Shown here: positions 17,250 through 25,530 of the stretch, in pieces | How the letters are laid out: every line of letters begins with the position of its first letter | Numbering within the stretch: the first letter of the stretch is position 1 | Assembly (NCBI GenBank): GCA_964580575.1 | Contig: CAZOLJ010000021.1 | Coordinates: 1 to 59,734 of the forward strand | Direction: 5' to 3' | Origin: CAVPDE01 sp964580575 | GTDB lineage: Bacteria > Desulfobacterota > DSM-4660 > Desulfatiglandales > HGW-15 | Length of the DNA: 59,734 nucleotides | Position numbers and translations under genes: made by a program | Notes under the pieces: model-generated | Told to the model about the DNA's origin: nothing | Database searches by the model: none | Seen by the model: only the letters and a program-made list of their open reading frames with translations

Positions 17250-18446
17250 TTAACTGACTTTGAAGACCAGGGCTGCGGCCGTATCTCCAGCTGCGCAGCC
17301 GGCCCAGAGGCCATAGCCTCCACCGAGCATGACGAGCTCTTCAAGCATCTCGGCGATCAGTCTTCCAGCGGTCGGGGCCTGTGGATGCCCGTAAACCAAG
17401 GAACATCCGTAGTTGTTCATCTTCATCGCATCGATGCCCATTTTCTTGGCCATGTTGATGTCGTTGACGATGAAGGGGTTGTGCGTTTTGATGGCCTTCA
17501 TGTCGCTGACCTTCAGCCCCGCGATTTTGAGCGCCATTTCCGCGGCAGGCACCGGGGCTGCCGCCATGTACCCGCGTTTGACCCTCGAAAAGCCGTAGGA
17601 GAGAATCTGGATCTCGACCTTTGGATCGGCGCTCAGCGCCTTGGCTTTGTCCCGGGTCGTGACGATGAAACCGCAGTTTCCGTCGGCAGGGTGGGTCTGT
17701 GCGCCGAAGCTGATCACCCCGCCCGGCTCTGCCGGTTTCAGTTTGGCCAATCCTTCGGCTGTGGTGGGGGTAATGCCTTCGTCCGTTTCAATGAGGGCGG
17801 TTTTTTTCTTGCCCAACGAAACCTCGGCCGGGAACATGTACCGTTTCTGGAAAGCCCGGTCATTGGCCAGAGCATCCTGGTACTGCTCGTATCGTCGAAG
17901 AGTAACGGCGTCACACTCCGCTTTTGTGATCCCTGCCTCTTTGGCGACGTTTTCAGCCGTCTGCACCATCTTGAGCCCGGCATTGGGGTCAGCGTTGAAG
18001 TTGTCCATCATCCAGTTCTCGGAGATCACCTCCCCGCCTGGACCCATGGGATTCGGCCAAATGGTGTGCGGGCCGTTCGAGCACCGGTCGGACATGAGGG
18101 CATAAGCGCACTCATAAGTCCCTGCCTCCACATTGACGGCCGCCAGATGGATGCAGGTCGTCGACGTCGTGCAGGCCTGATTGACCATCAGGGCCGGCAG
18201 AGGCTTGGCGTTATCCACCAGCATGGCAGCGGCCCAGGTGTGGCTGTAAAACATGTGCAGCTGGGCAATCGAGATGCCGTAATACATGTAGTCCAGCACG
18301 GTGGGATCCAGTTTCTTCTTCAGCCACCAGTTCCGGGCCGTCCGGGCCCCGAGTTCAATGGCATTTTCATTGGCCATGCTCCCCTGCCACCTGCAGAAAG
18401 GGGATGAGTAGTAACCGTTGTAAGGGATAAATGCTTTCGTCAACAT
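17250..18446 (-). CDS. Thiolase family protein (acetyl-CoA acyltransferase-like)
   Basis: Predicted to cleave or form beta-ketoacyl-CoA thioesters. The 398-residue protein carries the acyl-accepting cysteine C92 (NQACTTST), the His of the GHP motif H354 and the general-base cysteine C384. The motifs are atypical: NNYGCSLVYGHPQAP replaces the usual NxxGGAIAxGHP, and GCAAGDTAAA replaces CxGGGxG, placing it in a divergent thiolase subgroup. GGAGG stands 9 bases before the ATG. It is the last gene of a - strand operon behind an acyl-CoA ligase (35-base gap) and an FAD/Fe-S oxidoreductase. The exact substrate cannot be read from sequence. Confidence 0.85.
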   Translation of the reverse strand: MLTKAFIPYNGYYSSPFCRWQGSMANENAIELGARTARNWWLKKKLDPTVLDYMYYGISIAQLHMFYSHTWAAAMLVDNAKPLPALMVNQACTTSTTCIHLAAVNVEAGTYECAYALMSDRCSNGPHTIWPNPMGPGGEVISENWMMDNFNADPNAGLKMVQTAENVAKEAGITKAECDAVTLRRYEQYQDALANDRAFQKRYMFPAEVSLGKKKTALIETDEGITPTTAEGLAKLKPAEPGGVISFGAQTHPADGNCGFIVTTRDKAKALSADPKVEIQILSYGFSRVKRGYMAAAPVPAAEMALKIAGLKVSDMKAIKTHNPFIVNDINMAKKMGIDAMKMNNYGCSLVYGHPQAPTAGRLIAEMLEELVMLGGGYGLWAGCAAGDTAAALVFKVS

Positions 18447-18481
18447 GTCGTTAGTCCTCCGAAATGATTTGATTACAGAAG

Positions 18482-20065
18482 TTATTTCTGCTGGCTCCAG
18501 GTCCCGTACTTCTCTCTCAGAATCCGGTGCAGGATCTTGCCGGTCGGGGTCCTGGGCATTTCCTCATCCTTGATGAAGTCCACCGTCTTGGGCCTCTTGA
18601 AACCGGCGATCTTGTTCTTTGTGGATTCGAGAATCTCTTTCGCCAGGTCTTCGCTGGGTTCGTATCCGGCATGGAGCACGACGATCGCCTTGACCATCTC
18701 GCCCCACTTGGCATCCGGGACACCGATGACGGCGACATCTCTGACCGACTTGTGCTGGCCGACGACCCCTTCCACCTCGGAAGGATAGACATTCTCGCCA
18801 CCCGTGATGATCATGTTGGCCTTCCGGTCAACGAGGGTGTAATACCCGTCCTCATCCCGCTTGACCATGTCGCCTGCAGAAGACCATTCTCCCAAGAAGG
18901 CCTGTTTGCTTTTCTCAGGTTCCTTGAGGTATTCCTTGAACAGCATGGGGGTGCGGTAGAAAAGCTCTCCCACCTCGCCGTCCGGAACTTCTTTCCTGTT
19001 CTCGTCCAGGATCTTGATCCTGTCCGTCCCGAAGATCTCTTTTCCGATGGATCCGAGCTTCTTGAGCTGATCCTCAGGCCTCAGCAGGGTCACCAGGCCG
19101 CCTTCGGTGCTTCCGTAAGCTTCCCAAAGTTCGGCATTCTTGAAATACTCCATGATGGCGATCTTGGTTTCCTTTCTGGCAGGAGCCGAGGAAATCAAAA
19201 GCTGACGGATCGAGGACACATCGATGCTGTTCTTAACGTTATCCGGCAGGGACAGCATCATGATGTAATGCGTCGGAACCAAGGACGTGAACGTGATCTT
19301 GTATTTATCGATTGTCTTGAGCAAATCAACCGGATCAAAACTGATCATGTTGTAAACGAAGACCGGAGCGCTCACGAGGGTGTAAGCGAAAGAGTAGAAG
19401 ATGGAGTTGACGTGGCACATGGGCATGACCAACATGATCTTGTCCGTGGGACGGACGCCCATGTTGACGTCGTTCAGGAAATACTGGGCCACGTAACTCT
19501 CCTGGGTCCGGATCACGCCCTTGGGCCGGCCTGTGGTTCCCGAGGTGTACATGATCGTCCAGCAGTCTTCCCCGTCCACCAGGTAGTCCGGTTCCTCGGG
19601 AGAGGACTTGGCAAGCCACTCCTCAAAGTGGACATACCCTGCAGGCGCAGGGCCGTCGCCGAGATAGATGTAGGCATTCTTGGGAACAGGAAGTTTATCC
19701 TTGATGCCGTTGATCATTTCCACAAAGGGCTTTTCCACGATAAAGGCCTTGCATTCGGAGTGCCCCACGATGTAGGCGATTTCAGGGGGCGCCAATCGGA
19801 ACATGACAGGGACAATGGCCTGCCCGCCTTTGGAGCACCCCGTGTAAATGTCCATCCACTCCCCCCGGTTGTAGGCGATCACGGCAAAAGAATCCTTGTG
19901 CTTGACGCCCAGATCACGAAGCCCGTTCGCCACGCGGCACGCCCGATCATTCCACTGCTTAAAGGTGAATTCCTGGAATTTGTCTTGCCATCCCAGTTTG
20001 TCCGGATAGTTGATGGCGTTCATCTTCACCATGGTTCCTGCAGTCATCCATTTGCTGGTCAACAT
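18482..20065 (-). CDS. AMP-dependent acyl-CoA synthetase/ligase
   Basis: Activates a carboxylic acid to its CoA thioester via an acyl-adenylate. The 527-residue ANL-superfamily enzyme has the P-loop TIMYTSGTTGRPKGV (about residue 170), GSTEGG, the hinge region VDRKANMIITGGENVYPSEVE and the C-terminal catalytic lysine in PRTPTGKILHR. Start ATG 20065 has GGGAGGGG 8 bases upstream; a TTG two codons earlier is less likely. Substrate class (medium/long chain, branched or aromatic) is unresolved. It sits between the FAD/Fe-S oxidoreductase and the thiolase and probably feeds the same pathway. Confidence 0.9.
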   Translation of the reverse strand: MLTSKWMTAGTMVKMNAINYPDKLGWQDKFQEFTFKQWNDRACRVANGLRDLGVKHKDSFAVIAYNRGEWMDIYTGCSKGGQAIVPVMFRLAPPEIAYIVGHSECKAFIVEKPFVEMINGIKDKLPVPKNAYIYLGDGPAPAGYVHFEEWLAKSSPEEPDYLVDGEDCWTIMYTSGTTGRPKGVIRTQESYVAQYFLNDVNMGVRPTDKIMLVMPMCHVNSIFYSFAYTLVSAPVFVYNMISFDPVDLLKTIDKYKITFTSLVPTHYIMMLSLPDNVKNSIDVSSIRQLLISSAPARKETKIAIMEYFKNAELWEAYGSTEGGLVTLLRPEDQLKKLGSIGKEIFGTDRIKILDENRKEVPDGEVGELFYRTPMLFKEYLKEPEKSKQAFLGEWSSAGDMVKRDEDGYYTLVDRKANMIITGGENVYPSEVEGVVGQHKSVRDVAVIGVPDAKWGEMVKAIVVLHAGYEPSEDLAKEILESTKNKIAGFKRPKTVDFIKDEEMPRTPTGKILHRILREKYGTWSQQK

Positions 20066-20120
20066 TTTCAAACCCCTCCCTTCATTTTGTATTCATTAAG
20101 TTATTGATCTGAGTCCCAAG

Positions 20121-20150
20121 GACCTCCGGTGCCCGAGGCGACAGGAGGTC
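20121..20150. other. Intercistronic hairpin
   Basis: GACCTCC (20121-20127) and GGAGGTC (20144-20150) form a 7-bp stem in the 99-base gap between the FAD/Fe-S gene and the ligase gene. There is no T tract, so an mRNA-processing or stability element is more likely than a terminator. Confidence 0.4.
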
Positions 20151-20164
20151 TAAAGGCTGTGGGA

Positions 20165-22762
20165 TTACTCCATTGAGGAGGCCACCAGTTCCGTGATGTC
20201 CATGATTTTCAGTTTGGCTCTTTGATCCTTGGGGATGGCCTTGGTTCCTTTCCGGAGATTGTCTTTGCAGGCCGCACAGCCGGAGACAATCACTTCCGCA
20301 CCGACGGCCAAAGCATCCCGCACTCTTTCCGCGCCCATTTCGGCAGCCATCTCAGGGATGTTGGCCTGCACTCCGCCGCCGCTTCCGCAGCACCGGGCCT
20401 GGAGCCGGTTCCTGACCATTTCCACGTATTCCACTCCCGGGATAGCTTTGATGATATCCCGCGGCGGCTCGAAGATCTGGAAAGCGCGGCCCAAGTCGCA
20501 GGGATCGTGATAGGTCACCTTCTGTTTGCCGTTCCCCTTGAACTTGATCTTGCCCTCTTTGATGAGCTTTTCGAGGTACTGGACCGAATGATACACTTCG
20601 AGGCCCAGATCGGCGAATTTGGGATAGATCTTCTTGAAGGTCTTGTAGCAGCCGGCGCAGGGTGTCACCAGTTCCTTGGCTCCGGTGGCCTTGATCTTTT
20701 CAGCGGTCTTTTTGGCGTGATCTTCAAACTCGTCCGTCCCCATGAGGAAGAGCGGGAATCCGCAGCAGCCTTCCTCGGCGCCGAGCGTGGTGTAATCCAC
20801 TCCGGCGGCGTCCAGAGGCTTGAGAAGGCTCGGGACCATCTTCATGTCCAGGTAACTGGGCACGCACCCCATGAAGAGCAGGGTGTTGGCCTTGGCCTTG
20901 AGCTGGCCCTTCTTTACCTTTTCCTTGAGGGCCTGAGGATAGATCTCGGTCCGCTCCGCTTTGGCGCTCGCAAAGATGTTGCCGGTCTTGTAAATGCTCT
21001 CTCTCAGGCCCAGAATCGGCTCGGGGACCATGCCGGCCTTGTACATCTTCTTTCGGACTGCTTCCACGATTTCATCCACCTTGATCCTGGCCGGGCAGAA
21101 ATAGGTGCAGGCCTGGCAGGTCGTGCAGGTGTAGAAAGCCTCGGAAAGCTCGCGGGAAGGCTCGATCGTGCCGTTCATGAGGTAGAAAGCAAGGGCGTTT
21201 CTTCCCCGGGCATTCCTGGCCTCTCTCTGAGTCACGCTGAAGGTGGGGCAGCCGAGGCGGCAGAACCCGCAATGGATGCAGGCCAGCACCTCGTCATCGA
21301 CGGCTTTTCCATAGGAATTGAGTCCTTCCGGATGCTCCACAAGAGGCTTGAAGGCGAAGTAGTCGTAGATGTCGGTCTTGAGCCCTTTCTCCAAACCCAT
21401 TTTGCCCGGGTTCAGAATGTTGTCCGGATCCATGGCCTGCTTGATTTTGCGCATCACGTCCATGGCCGGACCCAACTGCATCTCGATGTGAGGCGCCCGG
21501 GTCAGGCCCGTTCCATGCTCTGCGCTCAGGGTTCCCTTCATTTCCATACAAAGCTTCACGAGATCTTCTGCTGCGGGTTTCAGGCGATTCCAGTCTTCCC
21601 TGCTTCTCACGTCGCAAACAAAAGTGGTGTGAACATTGCCGTCGCCCACATGACCGAAGGTGGCGATGAGGATGTTGTGCTTCTGCGAAATGGCTTGAGC
21701 CCGTCGGATCGTTTCAGGGATTTTGGTCGAAGGCACACCCAGGTCTTCGGCAATGGCGACAAGACGATTGCCCGGCTTGATCCTGGAAAGGGTGGGAACC
21801 AATCCGCCCCTGGCTCTCATCATCTCCTCTCTTTTGGCCGGGTTGTCGGTCCACTCGTATTCGAGAACCCCGTACTTCTTGCAGATGTCTCCGATCCGGT
21901 TCATGTCGCGGACCACCACGTCCTTGGCCCCGTCTCCTTCCATGATGAGAAGGGCTTCGATCTTGCTCGCATCCTTGCCGAGCGCCTTCTCCACGACCTT
22001 GATGCTGAACTTGTCCATGATCTCGCAGCCGGCCAGCTTGATGCCCGAAGTGGTCACCTCGGTGACGGCGTCGCCGGCGGCGTTGATATCGCCGAAAACG
22101 GCCAGGGCCAGGGCTCCGTACTCCGGCTTGGGCTCCAGTTTACAGATGATCTCCGTGATGATGCCGAGGGTCCCCTCCGCCGCACAGAAGAGGCGGGTGA
22201 GATCGTAGCCGAGGGAGGTCTTCGGGGTGATGGACCCTGTCTCAATGATGGTTCCGTCCACCAGGACCACTTTGAGGCCTTTGATGTAGTCCTTGGTGGT
22301 TCCATACTTGACAGCCCTGTGACCGCTGGCGTTGGTGGAGACCATGCCGCCTATGGTGGCAATGATCTCGCTGCCGGGGTTGGGAGGGAACATGAGGCCT
22401 TCTTTGCCGAGGACCGTGTTGAGCTGCATGCAAATCACGCCCGGCTCTACACGGGCATAGAAATCCTTCTTGTTGACCTCCAGGATTTTATTCATGTTGT
22501 GGAGATCCAGCAGAAGACCGCCCCGGACAGGCAGGACGGCGCCTGTGGTGCTGGTGCCGCTTCCGCGGGCCACGACAGGCACTTTGTCCCGGGATGCAAG
22601 CTTCATGATGGCCGACACCTGTTCCGTCGTCCTCGGGAAGAGGACGGCATCCGCAACCCCCTGGTGGACGGACATGTCCCGGGAATAGCACAGGCGCTCA
22701 ATGTAGTCGCTGAAAACGTTCTCTGGGCCGACAATCTGGGTAATTTCGTCAATGATGCTCAT
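20165..22762 (-). CDS. Fused FAD-linked oxidase and Fe-S/CCG oxidoreductase (GlcD-GlcF type)
   Basis: An 865-residue single-chain fusion. The N-terminal half is a VAO/FAD-binding-4 domain (VPVVARGSGTSTTGAV near residue 65) with the FAD-oxidase C domain and the HVGDGNVH motif. The second half has two 4Fe-4S clusters (CIHCGFCRLGCP and CTTCQACTYFCP) and two CCG domains (EEGCCGFP; HDPCDLGR with RCCGSGGG). The family oxidises 2-hydroxy acids such as D-lactate or glycolate and passes electrons to quinone or other carriers. Placed first in an operon with acyl-CoA ligase and thiolase, it may instead serve electron transfer for acyl-CoA oxidation. It lacks a signal peptide. GGAGGT precedes the ATG. 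Confidence 0.88.
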   Translation of the reverse strand: MSIIDEITQIVGPENVFSDYIERLCYSRDMSVHQGVADAVLFPRTTEQVSAIMKLASRDKVPVVARGSGTSTTGAVLPVRGGLLLDLHNMNKILEVNKKDFYARVEPGVICMQLNTVLGKEGLMFPPNPGSEIIATIGGMVSTNASGHRAVKYGTTKDYIKGLKVVLVDGTIIETGSITPKTSLGYDLTRLFCAAEGTLGIITEIICKLEPKPEYGALALAVFGDINAAGDAVTEVTTSGIKLAGCEIMDKFSIKVVEKALGKDASKIEALLIMEGDGAKDVVVRDMNRIGDICKKYGVLEYEWTDNPAKREEMMRARGGLVPTLSRIKPGNRLVAIAEDLGVPSTKIPETIRRAQAISQKHNILIATFGHVGDGNVHTTFVCDVRSREDWNRLKPAAEDLVKLCMEMKGTLSAEHGTGLTRAPHIEMQLGPAMDVMRKIKQAMDPDNILNPGKMGLEKGLKTDIYDYFAFKPLVEHPEGLNSYGKAVDDEVLACIHCGFCRLGCPTFSVTQREARNARGRNALAFYLMNGTIEPSRELSEAFYTCTTCQACTYFCPARIKVDEIVEAVRKKMYKAGMVPEPILGLRESIYKTGNIFASAKAERTEIYPQALKEKVKKGQLKAKANTLLFMGCVPSYLDMKMVPSLLKPLDAAGVDYTTLGAEEGCCGFPLFLMGTDEFEDHAKKTAEKIKATGAKELVTPCAGCYKTFKKIYPKFADLGLEVYHSVQYLEKLIKEGKIKFKGNGKQKVTYHDPCDLGRAFQIFEPPRDIIKAIPGVEYVEMVRNRLQARCCGSGGGVQANIPEMAAEMGAERVRDALAVGAEVIVSGCAACKDNLRKGTKAIPKDQRAKLKIMDITELVASSME

Positions 22763-22842
22763 GGACTGACCTCCAAGGAAGAGAGTGTTAAACGAAGGAT
22801 TTCCGGTTTTCTTGGTGTGGCTACTATTTAGCTACAAAGTGA

Positions 22843-22871
22843 CTATAAAAGAGAAAATAGGACCATGTCAA
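22843..22871 (-). promoter_or_regulatory. Sigma-70 promoter of the FAD/Fe-S-ligase-thiolase operon
   Basis: On the - strand TTGACA (22871-22866), 17-base spacer, TTATAG (22848-22843). Just downstream GTAGC occurs twice six bases apart (about 22819-22834), a possible operator. Confidence 0.6.
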
Positions 22872-22930
22872 GCAGAAATGTTCTGGCCATTAACTCTATC
22901 TTAAGGGCAAGTTTTCAGGGGAGTTTGTTC

Positions 22931-22958
22931 TTGACAACGAGTGTTTATCCAATAGTAT
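22931..22958 (+). promoter_or_regulatory. Sigma-70 promoter of the carboxyltransferase gene
   Basis: TTGACA (22931-22936), 16-base spacer, TAGTAT (22953-22958); a 17-base spacing to AGTATA is equally possible. The spacer contains TTATCCAATA (22945-22954), a 10-mer shared with the operator-like palindrome at the XRE-cupin gene. Confidence 0.6.
22945..22954. promoter_or_regulatory. Putative operator for the XRE-cupin regulator
   Basis: TTATCCAATA between the -35 and -10 boxes, where a bound repressor would block RNA polymerase. The same 10-mer is at 25288-25297 on the other strand. Confidence 0.45.
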
Positions 22959-23025
22959 ATCGTGACTCCGGCTTTTAGCCAAAAGCCAAGGAGGGGAATG
23001 GACAAACCCCGGAGGAGGTTTCCCG

Positions 23026-24576
23026 ATGAATATTGAAGAAAAAATTCAAGCCCTTCAAAAGAGGAACTTCGAGGCGGAAATAGGCGGAGGGCAGGACAAA
23101 ATCGATGACCAGCACGCCAAGGGAAAGATGACGGCCAGGGAGCGAATCGACTTCCTTCTGGACAAGGGGAGTTTTCAGGAAATCGACAAGTTTGTCGTCC
23201 ACCGGTGTCATGATTTCGGGATGGACGGGAAAAAGATCCCGGGCGACGGAGTGGTGACCGGCTACGGGAGGATCAACGGCCGCCTTGCGTTTCTTTTCTC
23301 CCAGGATTTCACCGTATTCGGCGGTTCCCTCAGCGAGACCTTCGGGCAAAAAATCTGCAAGGTCATGGACCTGGCCGTCCAGAACGGCGCACCCATGATC
23401 GGTCTCAACGACTCGGGCGGCGCGCGAATCCAGGAGGGGGTCATGAGCCTTGGCGGCTACGGCGAGATCTTCAAGCGGAACGTGTGGTCCTCGGGCGTCA
23501 TTCCCCAGATCTCGGTGATCATGGGACCCTGTGCAGGGGGCGCGGTTTATTCGCCGGCCCTCACCGACCTGGTCATCATGGTGAAGAAGACGAGTAACAT
23601 GTTCATCACAGGCCCCCAGGTCATCAAGGCGGTCACTTCAGAAGAAGTCACCGCGGAGGAACTCGGCGGCGCCATGACGCACAACACCAAGAGTGGCGTG
23701 GCTCACTTTGCGGAAGACAATGACAAGGCGGCGCTGGAGAGGATCAAGGAGTTGCTGGCCTTTTTCCCGCAAAACTGCCGGGAAAAGCCGCCGATAGCGG
23801 AATGCACGGATGATCCGGACCGGAAAGAGAAGACTCTCAACAAGGCAGTGCCGGTGAATCCGAAAACCCCCTATGATATCAGAGACATCATCCGGGCTGT
23901 TCTGGACGACAAATACTTCCTGGAGGTCCAGAAGCACTTTGCGATGAACATGGTTGTGGGTTTCGGAAGGCTGAACGGCTATCCGGTGGGCATCATCGCC
24001 AACCAGCCGAGAGTTCTGGCCGGGTGCCTGGACATCAATGCCTCAGTGAAATGCGCCCGATTTGTTCGCCTCTGCGACGCCTTCAACATTCCCCTGGTCA
24101 CTTTCGTGGATGTTCCCGGTTATTTGCCGGGGGTGAACCAGGAGTTCGGCGGCATCATCAAACACGGAGCCAAGATTCTTTTTGCCTATTCCGAAGCGAC
24201 CGTCCCGAAGATCACGCTGGTCACGCGCAAAGCCTACGGAGGCGCCTACATCGCCATGTCCGGAAAGCATCTTGCTGCGGACATCAACTACGCCTATCCG
24301 ACCGCAGAAATTGCCGTGATGGGACCGGAGGGGGCGGCCAACATTATCTTCAAGAAAGAGCTGGATGCGGCCCAGAACAAGCAGGAGACGAGGCAGAAAC
24401 TGATAGACGAATACCGGGACAATTTCGCAAGCCCGTACAGGGCCGCGGAAGTGGGTTACATCGATCAGGTGATCATGCCTGAGGATACGCGGCCCAATCT
24501 CATCAAGGCGCTCATGGCGCTGAAGGACAAGAAGACGTCGATCCCTGCTAGGAGGCACGGGAACATCCCGCTCTAG
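23026..24576 (+). CDS. Acyl-CoA carboxyltransferase, MmdA/PCC-beta type
   Basis: Carboxyltransferase subunit of a biotin-dependent acyl-CoA carboxylase or decarboxylase. The 516-residue protein has the two crotonase-like halves of the family: MIGLNDSGGARIQEG and GPCAGGAVYSPALTD in the first, VDVPGYLPGVNQEFGGIIKHGAKILFAYSEATVPK and KAYGGAYIAM in the second. Length and motifs fit the propionyl-CoA carboxylase beta or methylmalonyl-CoA decarboxylase alpha class. No biotin carboxylase, biotin carrier or membrane pump gene is adjacent, so partners must be encoded elsewhere. GGAGGAGGT precedes the ATG. It is divergent from the FAD/Fe-S operon and carries a putative operator in its promoter. Confidence 0.9.
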   Translation: MNIEEKIQALQKRNFEAEIGGGQDKIDDQHAKGKMTARERIDFLLDKGSFQEIDKFVVHRCHDFGMDGKKIPGDGVVTGYGRINGRLAFLFSQDFTVFGGSLSETFGQKICKVMDLAVQNGAPMIGLNDSGGARIQEGVMSLGGYGEIFKRNVWSSGVIPQISVIMGPCAGGAVYSPALTDLVIMVKKTSNMFITGPQVIKAVTSEEVTAEELGGAMTHNTKSGVAHFAEDNDKAALERIKELLAFFPQNCREKPPIAECTDDPDRKEKTLNKAVPVNPKTPYDIRDIIRAVLDDKYFLEVQKHFAMNMVVGFGRLNGYPVGIIANQPRVLAGCLDINASVKCARFVRLCDAFNIPLVTFVDVPGYLPGVNQEFGGIIKHGAKILFAYSEATVPKITLVTRKAYGGAYIAMSGKHLAADINYAYPTAEIAVMGPEGAANIIFKKELDAAQNKQETRQKLIDEYRDNFASPYRAAEVGYIDQVIMPEDTRPNLIKALMALKDKKTSIPARRHGNIPL

Positions 24577-24720
24577 CGCCAGTAAAAAGAAGGCAGTAGG
24601 CAGTAAGCAGTAGGCATTGAAAATCCTGAACGGAGTCTCGCTGACCTGAGACCACTTCTCTTTCGCCTATTCTTTGAGATATTCTTGGAGGCTGTTCAGC
24701 AGTAGCGTTTCAGCGGTTTT
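24577..24720. other. Gap with half a word repeat
   Basis: Near 24590-24620 the words ggcagtaggcagtaagcagt are iterated, matching the right arm of the element between the tRNAs. Convergent gene ends meet here and no clear terminator is visible. Confidence 0.5.
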
Positions 24721-25263
24721 CTACAGGGTTCCCACCCAGAGAACGACGGCGATTTCTCTTCCTTTGTTAGTAATCGACTGACGGGCGGGGTTTGCGTAGA
24801 AGTGAACGGCGTCGCCTTCCGCCATCGCGATCGCCTGGTCGCCGTGCACGAGCTCCACAGAGCCCTTGAGCACACAAAGCACTTCCTGACCGGTCTTGAT
24901 GTTCTTTCGCACGGGGATGGACTTCTCCTGTGCAAGGAACAGAAGGGCGCTGTCAATGACGGACCGGTTCTCCGGCGAAAGAAAACGCCGTGTCACGAAC
25001 CCGGTTTTCGGGAGCTCAATGTCCTCCCAATCAGACTTGAGGGTCAGAGCGATTTCCTCTTGACTCTTGGCTTTGTTGAGCAAGTCGCCGGCATTCACAC
25101 CGATGGCCTTACAGATGTTGACCAGAGTGTCTACCGAGGGAGAGCTGACACTGTTTTCAACCTGGCTGAGAAACCCCTCAGACACATTGGCCTTTTCGGC
25201 CACCACCTTGAGGGTCAGCTTCTTCTCTTTGCGGTATTTCTTGATCAGGGAACCTAAGTTCAC
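24721..25263 (-). CDS. XRE-family regulator with C-terminal cupin domain
   Basis: Predicted DNA-binding repressor/activator of about 180 residues. A helix-turn-helix of the XRE/SinR type spans residues 1-60 (LGSLIKKYRKEKKLTLKVV, then VSEGFLSQVENSVSSPSVDTL). A cupin-2 effector domain occupies about 95-180 (TGQEVLCVLKGSVELVHGD). Such regulators sense small ligands and often control the neighbouring catabolic genes. GTG 25263 is chosen as start because GGGGGAAAGG lies just before it; the ATG at 25287 has no ribosome site and lies inside the operator palindrome region. It has its own promoter with an overlapping palindrome, which suggests autoregulation. Confidence 0.9.
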   Translation of the reverse strand: MNLGSLIKKYRKEKKLTLKVVAEKANVSEGFLSQVENSVSSPSVDTLVNICKAIGVNAGDLLNKAKSQEEIALTLKSDWEDIELPKTGFVTRRFLSPENRSVIDSALLFLAQEKSIPVRKNIKTGQEVLCVLKGSVELVHGDQAIAMAEGDAVHFYANPARQSITNKGREIAVVLWVGTL

Positions 25264-25285
25264 ACCCTTTCCCCCGTAACAAGTC

Positions 25286-25298
25286 ATTATTGGATAAT
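25286..25298. promoter_or_regulatory. Palindromic operator at the XRE-cupin promoter
   Basis: ATTAT-TGG-ATAAT, a 13-bp palindrome just downstream of the predicted transcription start. It shares TTATCCAATA with the carboxyltransferase promoter (22945-22954), and 12 of 13 bases with 59654-59666 upstream of lysS. Confidence 0.55.
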
Positions 25299-25310
25299 AG
25301 GTTAATATTT

Positions 25311-25338
25311 AGTATAACCTTTGTAGCCGACCCGTCAA
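25311..25338 (-). promoter_or_regulatory. Sigma-70 promoter of the XRE-cupin gene
   Basis: On the - strand TTGACG (25338-25333), 16-base spacer, TATACT (25316-25311). GGTTA...TAACC (about 25300-25319) is an additional inverted repeat over the -10 box. Confidence 0.65.
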
Positions 25339-25407
25339 GAACTATTCTCATTCTCGCAAGTGATGCAACCGATGCCGATCTATTAGCATCAGGCCTCAAC
25401 AAAACCC

Positions 25408-25435
25408 TTGACAATAACCGGGCAACTGCTATATA
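25408..25435 (+). promoter_or_regulatory. Sigma-70 promoter of the crotonase-GcdA-HMGL operon
   Basis: TTGACA (25408-25413), 16-base spacer, TATATA (25430-25435), about 95 bases before the crotonase-family gene. Confidence 0.6.
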
Positions 25436-25530
25436 TATTAAAGTTAAGCAGAGCTTAAGTTCAGGCTGCACAGCAGCCATCCTCAAGGGCAGAGCACCCT
25501 GTACTTCACTCCATTCCAGGAGGTATTCAA

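Noticed and set aside
16824..17250. tRNA-borne integration boundary of a genomic island
   Set aside because: The acyl-CoA block starts next to tRNA-Cys, but there is no integrase, no direct repeat of the tRNA 3' end was found at the far side, and codon use looks like that of the neighbours.
20222..22831. 869-residue open frame on the + strand opposite the FAD/Fe-S gene
   Set aside because: Shadow of a GC-biased gene: its translation has no recognisable domain and is rich in His, Arg and Gly, while the - strand protein has complete motifs and a ribosome site.
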